Shown here: piece after piece, positions 1 through 9,958 of the stretch
How positions within the stretch are numbered: position 1 is the stretch's first letter
Layout: each line of letters begins with the position of its first letter
Source of the DNA: Candidatus Thioglobus sp. NP1
GTDB taxonomy: Bacteria > Pseudomonadota > Gammaproteobacteria > PS1 > Pseudothioglobaceae
Assembly: GCF_003326015.1 (NCBI RefSeq)
Contig: NZ_CP023860.1
Location: forward strand, 744,001 to 808,000
Direction of reading: 5' to 3'
Length of the DNA: 64,000 bases
Program-made: the position numbers and the translations under genes
The notes under the pieces: model-generated
What the model was told of the DNA's origin: nothing
The model's database searches: none
The model's input: the letters and a program-made list of their open reading frames with translations, nothing else

Positions 1-400
1 ATGTTAGGATAGGAGTATCACGAAGTCTACAGACTTCCATTAGTTTGATAGTTCTTTGTTCAACACCCTTAGCAACATCAATAACCATCAAGGCAGAGTC
101 TACAGCGGTTAGAGTGCGATAAGTATCTTCAGAGAAGTCCTCATGACCTGGAGTATCTAATAAATTTATAATATGATTATCATAAGGGAACTGCATTACT
201 GATGAGGTAATAGAGATGCCTCTTTCTTTTTCCATCTCCATCCAATCACTTGTAGCATGACTATCAGCTTTTCTTGCTTTAACACTTCCAGCGGTCTTAA
301 TTGCACCACCATAAAGAAGAAGTTTTTCAGTAACAGTGGTTTTCCCAGCATCTGGATGAGAGATGATCGCAAAGGTGCGACGCTTAGAGAGTTCAGACAT
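1..400 (-). CDS. prfC: Peptide chain release factor 3 (RF3), N-terminal part, cut by window edge
   Basis: Translating the minus strand from the ATG at 400–398 gives about 133 residues of a translational GTPase and the frame runs off the window start. Visible motifs are the P-loop SHPDAGKTT near residue 14, the switch I region with ERGISI, and the G3 motif DTPGHEDF. This combination, including [10 protein letters not shown] and [13 protein letters not shown], is typical of RF3, which recycles RF1/RF2 from the ribosome after termination. It lies 5 bp downstream of dcd on the same strand and is probably the last gene of the ppi–mraY–dcd–prfC run seen here. The C-terminal two thirds are outside the window. 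Confidence 0.95.
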   Translation of the reverse strand, partial: MSELSKRRTFAIISHPDAGKTTVTEKLLLYGGAIKTAGSVKARKADSHATSDWMEMEKERGISITSSVMQFPYDNHIINLLDTPGHEDFSEDTYRTLTAVDSALMVIDVAKGVEQRTIKLMEVCRLRDTPILT

Positions 401-405
401 ATTAG

Positions 406-972
406 TTAAGTCTTAGGAAGGGTGACGCCAGTTTGACCCTGGTATTTTCCATCTCTATCTTTATAAGACGTCTCACATACTTCGTCTGATTCAAAAAAAA
501 GCATCTGAGCAACACCTTCATTGGCATATATTTTTGCTGGTAACGGTGTGGTGTTAGAAAATTCAAGGGTCACATGTCCTTCCCATTCAGGCTCAAGTGG
601 AGTGACATTAACAATAATCCCACATCTTGCATAAGTTGATTTTCCTAAGCAAATAACAAGAGTCGAACGAGGAATTTTAAAGTATTCAATTGTGCTTGCT
701 AGGGCAAAAGAATTAGGAGGAATAATGCATTCATTGGAATTGACCTCAACAAAGCTTTGCTCATCAAAATTTTTAGGATCAACAATATTATGATTAATGT
801 TTGTAAATATTTTAAATTCTGTCGAACAGCGAACATCATAGCCATAGCTTGATGTTCCATAAGAGATAATTTTTTGATCATTTACCTTGCGGAGTTGATA
901 GGGTTCAAATGGAGAAATCATGCCTTCTTCTAGAGACATTTTTCTTATCCAATTATCAGACTTTATACTCAT
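406..972 (-). CDS. dcd: dCTP deaminase
   Basis: This 188-residue protein has the length of the proteobacterial enzyme that deaminates dCTP to dUTP, the main route to dTMP in many proteobacteria. The family signature GKSTYAR (about residues 110–116) and the following segment ending in TLEFSN are present; Glu137 in that segment corresponds to the catalytic glutamate. The C-terminal tail [11 protein letters not shown] is also typical and closes over bound nucleotide. The gene sits between mraY (33 bp upstream) and prfC (5 bp downstream), so co-transcription is likely. Nothing looks damaged. Confidence 0.96.
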   Translation of the reverse strand: MSIKSDNWIRKMSLEEGMISPFEPYQLRKVNDQKIISYGTSSYGYDVRCSTEFKIFTNINHNIVDPKNFDEQSFVEVNSNECIIPPNSFALASTIEYFKIPRSTLVICLGKSTYARCGIIVNVTPLEPEWEGHVTLEFSNTTPLPAKIYANEGVAQMLFFESDEVCETSYKDRDGKYQGQTGVTLPKT

Positions 973-1005
973 AAATTTATATTTTACAGTGCCAAAGTAT
1001 TTGTA

Positions 1006-2091
1006 TTATCGAATCTTTATACTGGCTAGACTAATTAGAACTAGTATTAGGGTAATTATCCAAAAGCGAACAATAATTTTTGGTTCAGCTAGTCCTTTTT
1101 TTTCATAATGATGATGAAGGGGTGCCATCAAAAAAATCCTTTTTTGAGTTCTTTTATAATAACTTATTTGAATTATTACTGACAAGGTCTCAGCTACAAA
1201 TACGCCTCCCATTAAGATTAATAATATCTCCTGATGAACAATTATTGCAATTACTGCTAATATTGCACCTAAGGCTAATGATCCTGTATCACCCATAAAT
1301 ATCTCAGCTGGATAAGTATTAAACCAAAGAAAGCCAAAACCTGCCCCTATTAGTGCAGCACATAATACAAATACTTCTCCAGTCCCAGGCATGAATGGCA
1401 TATTAAGATAGCCAGAGAAATTATAGTTTCCCCCAATATATGCAAAAACTGCTAAAGCACCACTAATCAGAATAACGGGCATTATTGCAAGACCATCTAG
1501 ACCATCTGTAAGATTGACAGAGTTGGAGCTTCCTACAATTGCAAACCAACCAATAATTAAAAACCCAAATATATTTAATGGGATAATAAGATCCTTAAAG
1601 AAAGGAACTAAAAGCTCAGCACCAATTGTTTTAGAATTTAAGCTAATTAACCATATACAAATTAATATTGCACTAATTGATTGTGCTACGATTTTTTGTC
1701 TACGACTTAGACCATCTGAGTTTTGTTTTTTAATTTTCAGATAGTCATCCATAAACCCAATCGAACTAAAAAGCAGTGCTGTAACTACTACAATCCAAAG
1801 GAAAGGATTATTCCAGTCTCCCCAGATAATAACACTTAAGAAAAAAGCAAAAAGAATTAAAACCCCTCCCATTGTTGGCGTACCTTTCTTTTCAAGATGA
1901 GACTCTGGACCATCATCCCTGATTACTTGGCCAATTTGATAATGTTGAAGTTTTGATATAATCCATTTACCAAGAACTAGAGTAATTAAAAGCGCAGTCA
2001 TCATTGCAAATACTGCTCTAACAGTTAGATAGCTTAAAACATTAAAGCCTGAATCAAGTGAAGAAAGGAAGCTTATTAGTTCAAGAAACAT
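1006..2091 (-). CDS. mraY: Phospho-N-acetylmuramoyl-pentapeptide-transferase
   Basis: A 361-residue polytopic membrane protein with about ten hydrophobic segments. It contains the conserved MraY motifs: the DD pair in GFMDDYLKI (residues 115–116), [10 protein letters not shown] near residue 193, [10 protein letters not shown], and the C-terminal [10 protein letters not shown]. MraY transfers phospho-MurNAc-pentapeptide to undecaprenyl phosphate, making lipid I at the inner membrane. In most gammaproteobacteria it lies in the dcw cluster between murF and murD; here its neighbours are a periplasmic peptidyl-prolyl isomerase (2 bp away) and dcd, so it has been separated from that cluster. Length and motifs are intact. 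Confidence 0.97.
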   Translation of the reverse strand: MFLELISFLSSLDSGFNVLSYLTVRAVFAMMTALLITLVLGKWIISKLQHYQIGQVIRDDGPESHLEKKGTPTMGGVLILFAFFLSVIIWGDWNNPFLWIVVVTALLFSSIGFMDDYLKIKKQNSDGLSRRQKIVAQSISAILICIWLISLNSKTIGAELLVPFFKDLIIPLNIFGFLIIGWFAIVGSSNSVNLTDGLDGLAIMPVILISGALAVFAYIGGNYNFSGYLNMPFMPGTGEVFVLCAALIGAGFGFLWFNTYPAEIFMGDTGSLALGAILAVIAIIVHQEILLILMGGVFVAETLSVIIQISYYKRTQKRIFLMAPLHHHYEKKGLAEPKIIVRFWIITLILVLISLASIKIR

Positions 2092-2093
2092 TA

Positions 2094-3092
2094 CTAATTA
2101 CCTTTAGCTTCAATAAGATTTATTTCAAAAATTAAATAAGAATCTTGGGGGATATTTGTTTGTTGGCTTGAGGCACTTCCAAAAACGTCCTCATATAATG
2201 CAATAATAGTTCGTTTTTCACCAATAGACATTTGAGCAACGCTACTATCAATTAAGCTAAGTATGTCGCCACTTCCAATTGTAAATTGAATTGGATTGCC
2301 AGGTTCACGAATAACCTGACAACAATGTGCAATAAGAGCAATATCAACTGTAACAACCTGACCTTTAGTAGCCTTTAATCCATTACCTTCATTGTTTACC
2401 TCACTAAAAATACCTAATTCATCTTTTAAAGCGTTAGGATAATTTGATGAGACATAATTTTCAAAGTCTTTAATGCGTAATTCTTGCTGCGCAATTAATC
2501 CCTCATTGATAATCAACATTTGGGCTCTAAATGATTCCTCATTAGCTAAAAATTGATTAGCATCATCTCCAATACGCTTTATCACTAAACTTTCAATAGT
2601 GTCTCCTTGCTTAATTGAATTGACAACATCCATACCATTAACAACAAAGCCAAATACGCTATGCTTTCCATCTAACCAGGGAGTTGCAACATGTGTAATA
2701 AAAAATTGAGAGCCATTCGTATTTGGCCCTGAGTTTGCCATTGAAAGCACTCCTGGTTTATCATGTATAAGGTCACTAAACTCGTCTGAAAAGTTATACC
2801 CAGGTCCTCCAGTCCCATTACCCGCAGGATCCCCACCTTGAATCATAAAGTCTTCAATAACGCGATGAAAGGATATTCCATCATAAAAAGGAACACCCAG
2901 CTCCTTGTTGCTATCTTTTGTGCCCTCAGCAAGCCCTATAAAATTAATGACAGTGAGGGGTGCTTTTTCATATGCAAGCTCTACAATTATTTCGCCCTTA
3001 TTGGTATTGATATGGGCATATATACCATCTTCTAAGTTGGCAAATGAAAGTGAAGAAAATAAGAAAGTGAAGATAAGTATAAGTGATCTCAT
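2094..3092 (-). CDS. Exported two-domain peptidyl-prolyl isomerase (cyclophilin plus FKBP-like)
   Basis: The 332-residue product starts with a signal peptide (about residues 1–18, ending SFA). Residues ~22–175 form a cyclophilin domain with FHRVI, MIQGGDP and SQFFI motifs, so cis–trans proline isomerisation in the periplasm is likely. A linker of about 55 residues follows. Residues ~235–330 resemble an FKBP fold: a V-V-D-I strand, a P-x-x-F-x-I-G-S-G-D segment, M-S-I-G-E-K-R, and a final I-P-x-D-S-x-L-x-F-x-I strand. Several FKBP active-site aromatics seem replaced, so this second domain may be a binding rather than catalytic module. It precedes mraY by 2 bp. The cyclophilin call is firm; the FKBP call is inference from pattern. 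Confidence 0.85.
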   Translation of the reverse strand: MRSLILIFTFLFSSLSFANLEDGIYAHINTNKGEIIVELAYEKAPLTVINFIGLAEGTKDSNKELGVPFYDGISFHRVIEDFMIQGGDPAGNGTGGPGYNFSDEFSDLIHDKPGVLSMANSGPNTNGSQFFITHVATPWLDGKHSVFGFVVNGMDVVNSIKQGDTIESLVIKRIGDDANQFLANEESFRAQMLIINEGLIAQQELRIKDFENYVSSNYPNALKDELGIFSEVNNEGNGLKATKGQVVTVDIALIAHCCQVIREPGNPIQFTIGSGDILSLIDSSVAQMSIGEKRTIIALYEDVFGSASSQQTNIPQDSYLIFEINLIEAKGN

Positions 3093-3199
3093 AATAACCC
3101 TAAAAAAAATAATTATTAATGATACCGAATATCATAATTATTTTTGTATTGATACGTTAAAATATGCTCGGTTTCTTGAAAAAAATCCAACTCTAGTGA

Positions 3200-3472
<273 letters not shown>

Positions 3473-3475
3473 AAT

Positions 3476-4585
3476 TTACAAAGTTTCTTTTAGTGCCGCC
3501 AAACAAAGTTCAATATTTTCTTTCCTTGATGTGTGACCCATTAACCCAATTCGCCATATCTTTCCAGAAAGGATTCCAAGACCTGCGCCAATTTCAATGT
3601 TGTATTTATTAATTAATGATGAGCGCACCTTTTCATCATCGGTATTTTTTGGAATAAATATACTATTTAGTTGAGGAAGACGACTCGATTCATCAACTAG
3701 GAAGTTAATTCCTAAATTTTGTAGCCCATCCCTAAGAAGAATATGATTATCTTGATGACGCTGCCATGAATTTTCTAGCCCTTCTTCAGTAAGCATAATC
3801 AAGGACTCATGTAAGCCGTATAGAGTGTTAACTGGAGCAGTATGATGATAGGCTCGTTTTGCGCCCTTACCCCAGTAACCCATTACTAAGTTCAGATCTA
3901 AAAACCAACTAGTAACAGCCTTTTTTCTATGTGTGATCTTGTGAATTGCTCTTTCACTAAAACTAACAGGTGAAAGCCCAGGCATTGCAGATAAGCATTT
4001 TTGTGAACCAGAGTAGATTGCATCAATACCCCATTCATCAACCCTTAATTCTGAACCTACTAACGAAGTTACAGCATCAACAATTGTTAGACAGCCATAT
4101 CGATTGGCAATTTGACAAAGTAATTTTGCATCTGACAGGGCTCCTGTTGAAGTTTCAGCATGAACGAACGCAACTATTTTAGTATCAGGATTTTCAATTA
4201 AGGCTTGTTCAAGTTTGTCTGAGCTTACTGGCTTGCCCCATTCATCTTCAATAACTACTGCATGACCACCAATTCTTGTTACATTCTCTTTCATACGAGA
4301 ACCAAAGACACCATTAATGCAAACAATTACCTTGTCACCTGACTCAACAAGATTAGTAAAACAAGCCTCCATACCTGCTGATCCAGGGGCAGAGATAGGC
4401 ATCGTTAGCTCATTATCAGTTTTGAATGCATACTTGAGCATTTCTTTAATTTCATCCATCATATCTATAAATACAGAATCTAAATGGCCTATTGTTGGCC
4501 TTGACATTGCTTCAAGAATTCTTGGATGAACATCTGCAGGCCCAGGACCCATTAAGACTCTAGAAGGGGGAATAAAAGATTTCAT
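3476..4585 (-). CDS. Class V PLP aminotransferase, alanine/serine–glyoxylate type
   Basis: A 369-residue fold-type I PLP enzyme. The N-terminus carries the MGPGP motif found in serine–glyoxylate, alanine–glyoxylate and serine–pyruvate aminotransferases, and the PLP lysine is Lys196 in SGSQKCLS. The mid-domain Asp in TIVDAVTS should contact the PLP pyridine nitrogen. The likely role is glyoxylate detoxification or the glycine/serine branch, with alanine or serine as amino donor. Substrate preference between alanine and serine cannot be set by eye. It is a single gene with convergent ferredoxin downstream and a metallo-hydrolase 114 bp upstream on the same strand. Confidence 0.9.
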   Translation of the reverse strand: MKSFIPPSRVLMGPGPADVHPRILEAMSRPTIGHLDSVFIDMMDEIKEMLKYAFKTDNELTMPISAPGSAGMEACFTNLVESGDKVIVCINGVFGSRMKENVTRIGGHAVVIEDEWGKPVSSDKLEQALIENPDTKIVAFVHAETSTGALSDAKLLCQIANRYGCLTIVDAVTSLVGSELRVDEWGIDAIYSGSQKCLSAMPGLSPVSFSERAIHKITHRKKAVTSWFLDLNLVMGYWGKGAKRAYHHTAPVNTLYGLHESLIMLTEEGLENSWQRHQDNHILLRDGLQNLGINFLVDESSRLPQLNSIFIPKNTDDEKVRSSLINKYNIEIGAGLGILSGKIWRIGLMGHTSRKENIELCLAALKETL

Positions 4586-4699
4586 TTTTTTTGATATGAA
4601 AATTAATTTAAATAAAAAATATTATTTTAATTATCATAGATGCTGTAAATTTTTTTATTAAAAAAATTCATAACTAATTGAATTTTATTTTTAAAAAAA

Positions 4700-5626
4700 C
4701 TAATTTTTTTGTTGCCAATAAATTAAGCCTTGAGTATTAATTTTTACATCAAGGTCAAGCCTTTCTCTACAAAAATTTAGATCTGCAACGCCAATTTTTG
4801 AAAGTCCTTTTAAAAAGTATTCCATCATCTTTTCACGAATAATTAATTCTGCATCATTATGGGCGGCATATTTTTTTGCCAGATCGCTTACAAATTTGAT
4901 GCCATCTATCAACTGCTCAACAACCTGCTTTGAGGGCTTAATTGCAGAAAAATGCGTTAAGCAGACTCTATGAGGATTATATTCCATTATTTTATTGATA
5001 CTCTCAACAAGCGCCTTAGGATCAAACTGAACAGGGCTAGTACTTGGGAAAATATATACTTCACCATCCTTATCAAGATCTCTATATGAGATTCCAAATG
5101 TATCACCTGTGAACATGGTTCCTGTTTGTTTATCCCATATACAAAAATGATGTTTTGCATGTCCTGGGGTATCAATAAATTTAAGTTCTCTACCTTCAAA
5201 ATCTAGTAGAAAGTTGTCTTCTGCTTCAATAACTTTATTTGCCTCTATTGGAATAATATCTCCATAGAGTTCTTTAAATTTCTTTTCACCATAAACTGCC
5301 GTAGCCCCTGCAATTAATTTTTGAGGATCTATCATATGTCGGGCACCACGAGGATGAACTATTAGCTTTGCATCTTTACATTGTTTCATGAGTTGACCTG
5401 CGCCACCGGCGTGATCAAGATGAACATGAGTAGGTATGACATAAGCTACATCTGAAAAACTTAGGCCATCTTTCTCAAGTGCTTTTTGGATATTTGACAC
5501 ACTAAAGTAATTTCCAGTCTCAATTATGGCAACTTTATCATCCTTTCTTAGAATATATATTGAGGCAAAGTCTTTACTGTAATAACCTGAATCGATAACT
5601 TTAATTCCATTTGCAATCTTTGTCAT
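4700..5626 (-). CDS. Metallo-beta-lactamase-fold hydrolase
   Basis: A 308-residue MBL-fold protein. The metal-binding motif THVHLDH lies at residues 66–72, with later ligands in TPGHAKHH (His near 156) and TGDTFG (Asp near 175). The first ~200 residues are the MBL core; the last ~80 are helical and may form the acceptor or substrate cap. Family members include glyoxalase II-like thioesterases, lactonases and other hydrolases, so the substrate is unknown. The close aminotransferase gene downstream (114 bp) could be co-transcribed. No signal peptide is seen. Confidence 0.85.
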   Translation of the reverse strand: MTKIANGIKVIDSGYYSKDFASIYILRKDDKVAIIETGNYFSVSNIQKALEKDGLSFSDVAYVIPTHVHLDHAGGAGQLMKQCKDAKLIVHPRGARHMIDPQKLIAGATAVYGEKKFKELYGDIIPIEANKVIEAEDNFLLDFEGRELKFIDTPGHAKHHFCIWDKQTGTMFTGDTFGISYRDLDKDGEVYIFPSTSPVQFDPKALVESINKIMEYNPHRVCLTHFSAIKPSKQVVEQLIDGIKFVSDLAKKYAAHNDAELIIREKMMEYFLKGLSKIGVADLNFCRERLDLDVKINTQGLIYWQQKN

Positions 5627-5866
5627 ATTTACTCGAATAGTTATAAATTTATGAAAACATTCAAAGTGCTTTATATTTATTAATTATTGTATACTTTATC
5701 TAGAAAAAATATTACTTTTTCTAATATGAATAATCATAACAACTGAGGGTTGGATGTCAGTAGTTTCTCAGTTTTGCTTTATAAATACTTCAATCAAGAA
5801 TTCATATATATTGGCACTCTAAAGGAACTTATTCAGTCTTTAAAAATGAGATATTAAAGCAACTAA

Positions 5867-7189
5867 ATGGCTAGAAGAAGAAAACTCAAAGAAAAAATCT
5901 ATGAACTAGATATCGAATCCTTGTCTCATGAGGGTAGGGGTATTTCTCATTATGATAATAAAATCATTTTCACTCGTGGCGCACTCCCTGGTGAGAAAGT
6001 TATTGCATCTCGCTCTCTTTCTCGATCAAAGTACGAGGAAGCAGACATGATTGAAATACTTGAAAAATCACCTGATAGAATTAAAGCAAAGTGCGAAGTT
6101 TATGGAGTATGTGGAGGATGTTCTTTTCAACACCTTTCTTCAGAAAATCAAATTAGTGTTAAAGAGAGCTGGCTAAAAAGTGCTTTTATGGGTCAAGCAA
6201 AAAGTGCACCAAAAAAATGGCTAAATCCACTTCAGGTTGATAGTTGGGGTTATCGGCGAAAAGCTCGATTAGGGGTTCGCTATGTAGCGAAAAAAGAAAA
6301 AGTGCTTGTAGGCTTTCGTGAAAGGAAGTCCTCATTTATTACAGTAATGAGTCGCTGTGAGGTTCTTCATCCATCACTTGGTGAAAATCTTGAGCTACTA
6401 GGAGAGTGTATTGGTAAGTTAAGTATCAAGACACATGTCCCTCAAATTGAGGTTGCTATTGCTGAATTAGATACTATTCTAATTCTAAGGCATCTCGAAC
6501 CATTAACTAAAGAAGATGAAGTTATTCTTAAAGAATATGGAGATAAGCTGGCTATCACTTGGTACACTCAGAGCGGTGGTTTAGATACTGTTAGGCCTTT
6601 AATTGATAACATAAATTTAACTTATTCTATTAAAGATCACAATATTGAGATGACTTTTTTGCCTAATGACTTTACTCAGGTAAACTTTGAAATTAACCAA
6701 AAAATGATCAATTTAGCAATTGATTTATTAGAATTAGATGCTGATGATGAAGTAATAGACCTTTTCTGTGGGTTAGGCAACTTTACCCTACCAATTTCTC
6801 GATATGTTAAAAGGGTAGTTGGTATAGAAGGGGATAAGGGTTTAGTAGAAAGGGCTAAATCAAATGCCATAATGAATGCTATTACTAATACCTCTTTTTA
6901 TAAGGCAGACCTTTTTGACGATGTCTCAGGCTCTGAATGGTTTAGGGGTCAGAAGTATAACAAAGCTCTTATAGATCCAGCAAGAACTGGTGCAATAGAA
7001 ATAGTAGAGCTGCTTCCAAAGTTAGGTGTTGAGCATTTAGTCTATGTTTCATGCAATCCTGCTACTCTAGCGAGAGATACTGCTCGATTAATTGAATTAG
7101 GGTTTAATTTGATGAGCGCAGGGGTAATGGATATGTTTCCACAAACAGCCCACGTGGAGTCAATTGCTGTCTTTAAACGTAAAAAATAA
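5867..7189 (+). CDS. rlmD: 23S rRNA (uracil-1939-C5)-methyltransferase
   Basis: A 440-residue RumA/RlmD enzyme. An N-terminal TRAM RNA-binding domain (about residues 5–65) is followed by the iron–sulfur cysteines C76, C82 and C85 in KCEVYGVCGGC, with a fourth near residue 163 in SRCEVLHP. The SAM domain has DLFCGLGNFTLP near residue 298, and the nucleophilic cysteine and base motif is YVSCNPATLARD near residue 395. It forms m5U1939 in 23S rRNA. The 240-bp upstream region holds no clear gene; a rhodanese gene follows 42 bp downstream. Length agrees with the family (about 430–450). Confidence 0.96.
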   Translation: MARRRKLKEKIYELDIESLSHEGRGISHYDNKIIFTRGALPGEKVIASRSLSRSKYEEADMIEILEKSPDRIKAKCEVYGVCGGCSFQHLSSENQISVKESWLKSAFMGQAKSAPKKWLNPLQVDSWGYRRKARLGVRYVAKKEKVLVGFRERKSSFITVMSRCEVLHPSLGENLELLGECIGKLSIKTHVPQIEVAIAELDTILILRHLEPLTKEDEVILKEYGDKLAITWYTQSGGLDTVRPLIDNINLTYSIKDHNIEMTFLPNDFTQVNFEINQKMINLAIDLLELDADDEVIDLFCGLGNFTLPISRYVKRVVGIEGDKGLVERAKSNAIMNAITNTSFYKADLFDDVSGSEWFRGQKYNKALIDPARTGAIEIVELLPKLGVEHLVYVSCNPATLARDTARLIELGFNLMSAGVMDMFPQTAHVESIAVFKRKK

Positions 7190-7231
7190 ATTTGATTATG
7201 TTAATATTGATTAATTCTTTGGGAAAAATAA

Positions 7232-7645
7232 ATGAGCTATAAACGTGACTTATTGCCAAAAATGGCATTAGAAAGACTAAGTGATAATCCAGGCGCTCTC
7301 TTCGTTGATGTGAGGAGTAAGGCTGAGCATAAGTATGTTGGTTATCCTGAGAATTCAGTCCTTATACCATGGATAGACGAGCCAAATTGGGAGCCAAATC
7401 CTGATATTTTTCATGATGCAGTGATTGAAGCATTAGGTAACCGTAACGATAAATTAGAGTCAGAAGTGATTTTGATTTGTAGAAGTGGGTTTCGCTCAAA
7501 TGAGGCACTAAAGTGTCTTCAATCTAAGGGCTTTAATAATGTAGCACATGTTGCTAGTGGTTTTGAAGGTGACCTTGATGAAAATAATCATCGTGGGAAT
7601 CTAAATGGTTGGAGGTATGACGGTATGCCTTGGACTCAAAGCTAA
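7232..7645 (+). CDS. Rhodanese-like domain protein
   Basis: A 137-residue single-domain rhodanese. It has the N-terminal FVDVRSKAE motif and a catalytic Cys83 in LICRSGFRSNEA, the six-residue active-site loop expected of sulfurtransferases. The C-terminus ends in GNLNGWRYDGMPW, seen in stand-alone rhodaneses from sulfur-metabolising proteobacteria (recollection, not searched). It probably transfers sulfane sulfur in the cytoplasm; the acceptor is unknown. It follows rlmD by 42 bp and its last bases overlap by 4 bp the 3' end of the convergent uvrD gene. Confidence 0.9.
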   Translation: MSYKRDLLPKMALERLSDNPGALFVDVRSKAEHKYVGYPENSVLIPWIDEPNWEPNPDIFHDAVIEALGNRNDKLESEVILICRSGFRSNEALKCLQSKGFNNVAHVASGFEGDLDENNHRGNLNGWRYDGMPWTQS

Positions 7646-9810
7646 ACTATCTCAAGGTTAGCGTAAGAGCTAATTAGCCACTTTGTTCCAGCTCTTTGAA
7701 AATTAATTTGCAGTCGCATTGAATCGCCACTACCCTCATAATTTAAAATAGTGCCAAGTCCAAATTTAGCATGCTTAACGACCTGACCAATTGAATAAAT
7801 TGAATCTGAAGTCGCAATCATCTTATTACTTACATTAGTATTTTTTTTATATCCTTGGTAACTATTTTCAGTGCTTTCATTTTTAATATAGTTCAAAAAA
7901 CTCTTTGGTATTTCATCAAGAAATCTAGAACTTAGTGAATAAAAAGATTGACCATGAAGGAATCGCCGACTAGCATAAGAGAGTGTTAAAGACTTCATAG
8001 CTCTGGTCATTCCAACATAACAAAGGCGTCTTTCTTCATCAAGAAGATGAGGCTCATCCTTGCTTTGTCTGGAAGGAAATAAATCCTCTTCCAAGCCTAC
8101 TAAAAAAACTACAGGAAACTCCAGTCCTTTTGCCGAATGCACAGTCATAAGTTGAACAGAACTCTGATTACTTTGATTAGACTCGCCACTAGAGTCTAGT
8201 GTTGCAAGAGCAATAAAACCTTGGGTTTCATTCATTTCATTATCTTCTTCATGAACATATTGCGTTGCAGCAGTTACAAGTTCGTCAAGATTTTCACGTT
8301 TACTTCCTGCTTTGTCACTTTTATCATTAGCGTAGTGAGACATTAACCCAGATTGTAAAAGGATAGAGTCTACTTTTTCATCAAGTATAAGATTTTTTGA
8401 ACTATCACTAATTGCTTCAATTAGATGAATAAAGCTTTGTAAAGCGTTTGCTGCTCTTGATGGGAGGCTATCAATAATAGCAATTGATGACTGAAAAAGG
8501 TTAGTTTGATTTTCGTTTGCATAAGACCTAATTTTTTCAATCGTAGAAAGACCAATCCCACGGGTTGGAAAATTCACAATCCTCTCAAAAGCGATATTGT
8601 CTGAAGTATTCTCAATAAGTCGGATATAACCCATTGCGTCTTTTATTTCAGCTCGCTCAAAAAATCGTAAACCACCATAGATTCTATAATTCAGATTTTG
8701 TTTAATTAGAGATTCTTCAAAGACTCGAGATTGCGCATTTGAACGATAGAGTATCGCGCATTCATCTAGATTCCTACCCTGATTAAATTGAGTTTGGATT
8801 TCACCAACAACATATTGTGCTTCCTCAGTTTCTGTTCTTGCGTTTAATACATTTATCAAGTCACCATCACCTGACTCCGTCCAAAGAGACTTTTCAAGAC
8901 GGTTTTGATTATTAGCTATTAAGGCATTAGAAGCACTAAGGATATTTCCAGTTGATCGATAATTTTGCTCAAGCTTAATAACTTGTATTGGTTTGAAATC
9001 ATTCTCAATCTTTTGAATATTTTCAATTTTGGCTCCTCTCCAGCCATAAATGGACTGATCATCATCACCAACACAGAAAACATGATTAGTTTGATTATGA
9101 AGTATTTTAATAAATTGGTATTGAATTCGATTAGTATCTTGAAACTCATCAACTAAGATATGGCGAAACTTATTTTGATAATGCTCTAAAAGAGATTGAT
9201 TATTTTTTAAGAGCCCATAACTTTTTACCAATAAGCCAGCAAAGTCAACCAAGTCATTTACTTGACAATGCTTCTCATAGAGGTCAAAAACATTTGCACT
9301 TTGCTTTACAAAAAAGTTGTATCCTGCATCTATCTCATGAGGGAGGATGCCTTCATCTTTCTGTTGATTAATAAACCACTGAACTTTTTTTATTGGAAAT
9401 TTTGTTTCATCTACGCCATTTTCTTTCATCAAGCGTTTAATAATTCGAAACTGATCTTGAGCATCTAGAATTTGAAATGTTGGCGAAAGGTTTGCCTCTA
9501 TAGGGTGAGTTCTCAGAAGTCTATGAGCAAGTGAGTGGAAGGTGCCAACCCACATCCTACCAATTGGTCTTCTGAGAAGATCACTCAAACGCTCTTTCAT
9601 TTCATTAGCAGCCTTATTGGTAAAGGTAACTGCAAGGATGTCATCGACATGATAATTCTTTGTTGAAACTAAATAATGTATTCGATGCGTTAAAACCCTT
9701 GTTTTGCCACTTCCAGCACCTGCTAAGATCAGAGCGTTAATATCTTCATCTAGTGCAACTGATTGCTGCTGCTTTTCATTTAATCCATCAACAATAGGGG
9801 GAGAAATCAT
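7642..9810 (-). CDS. uvrD: ATP-dependent DNA helicase II (UvrD)
   Basis: A 722-residue superfamily I helicase, matching the usual UvrD length. Motif I is AGAGSGKT (residues 30–37), motif Ia covers TFTNKAANEM, motif II is VDEFQDTN, motif III GDDDQSIYGWRGA, motif IV QNYRS, motif V TVHSAKGLEFP and motif VI VGMTRA. The C-terminal segment from about residue 650 with GQVVKHAKFG and GTIL is the Tudor-like tail typical of UvrD rather than Rep. It works in nucleotide-excision and mismatch repair. The gene is monocistronic and divergent from epmB across a 148-bp spacer. Confidence 0.95.
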   Translation of the reverse strand: MISPPIVDGLNEKQQQSVALDEDINALILAGAGSGKTRVLTHRIHYLVSTKNYHVDDILAVTFTNKAANEMKERLSDLLRRPIGRMWVGTFHSLAHRLLRTHPIEANLSPTFQILDAQDQFRIIKRLMKENGVDETKFPIKKVQWFINQQKDEGILPHEIDAGYNFFVKQSANVFDLYEKHCQVNDLVDFAGLLVKSYGLLKNNQSLLEHYQNKFRHILVDEFQDTNRIQYQFIKILHNQTNHVFCVGDDDQSIYGWRGAKIENIQKIENDFKPIQVIKLEQNYRSTGNILSASNALIANNQNRLEKSLWTESGDGDLINVLNARTETEEAQYVVGEIQTQFNQGRNLDECAILYRSNAQSRVFEESLIKQNLNYRIYGGLRFFERAEIKDAMGYIRLIENTSDNIAFERIVNFPTRGIGLSTIEKIRSYANENQTNLFQSSIAIIDSLPSRAANALQSFIHLIEAISDSSKNLILDEKVDSILLQSGLMSHYANDKSDKAGSKRENLDELVTAATQYVHEEDNEMNETQGFIALATLDSSGESNQSNQSSVQLMTVHSAKGLEFPVVFLVGLEEDLFPSRQSKDEPHLLDEERRLCYVGMTRAMKSLTLSYASRRFLHGQSFYSLSSRFLDEIPKSFLNYIKNESTENSYQGYKKNTNVSNKMIATSDSIYSIGQVVKHAKFGLGTILNYEGSGDSMRLQINFQRAGTKWLISSYANLEIV

Positions 9811-9898
9811 ATTAAGTAATTGAGTACATATAGATATTATTCTTAGTAAATATCATCGTTATATTAGTCAGTATAGATAAATTATAATCACTAATTGA

Positions 9899-9912
9899 AT
9901 CATTATAATGAT
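9899..9912. promoter_or_regulatory. Perfect 14-bp palindrome ATCATTATAATGAT between uvrD and epmB
   Basis: The sequence equals its own reverse complement over 14 bp and lies in the divergent promoter region, 86 bp upstream of uvrD's start and 46 bp upstream of epmB's start. A related ATTATAAT core occurs about 20 bp to the left. It could be a dimeric regulator site, but in AT-rich DNA such palindromes also arise by chance. No regulator family is assigned. Confidence 0.35.
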
Positions 9913-9958
9913 GACTGATTATTTAATAGTGGTTAAGCTAATTAACTAGTAAATATAG

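Noticed and set aside
5750-5857. 36-codon frame (TTG start) and a 22-codon ATG frame before rlmD
   Set aside because: Too short, no known family and only a weak ribosome-binding site; left as unassigned leader DNA, though a decayed small gene is possible.
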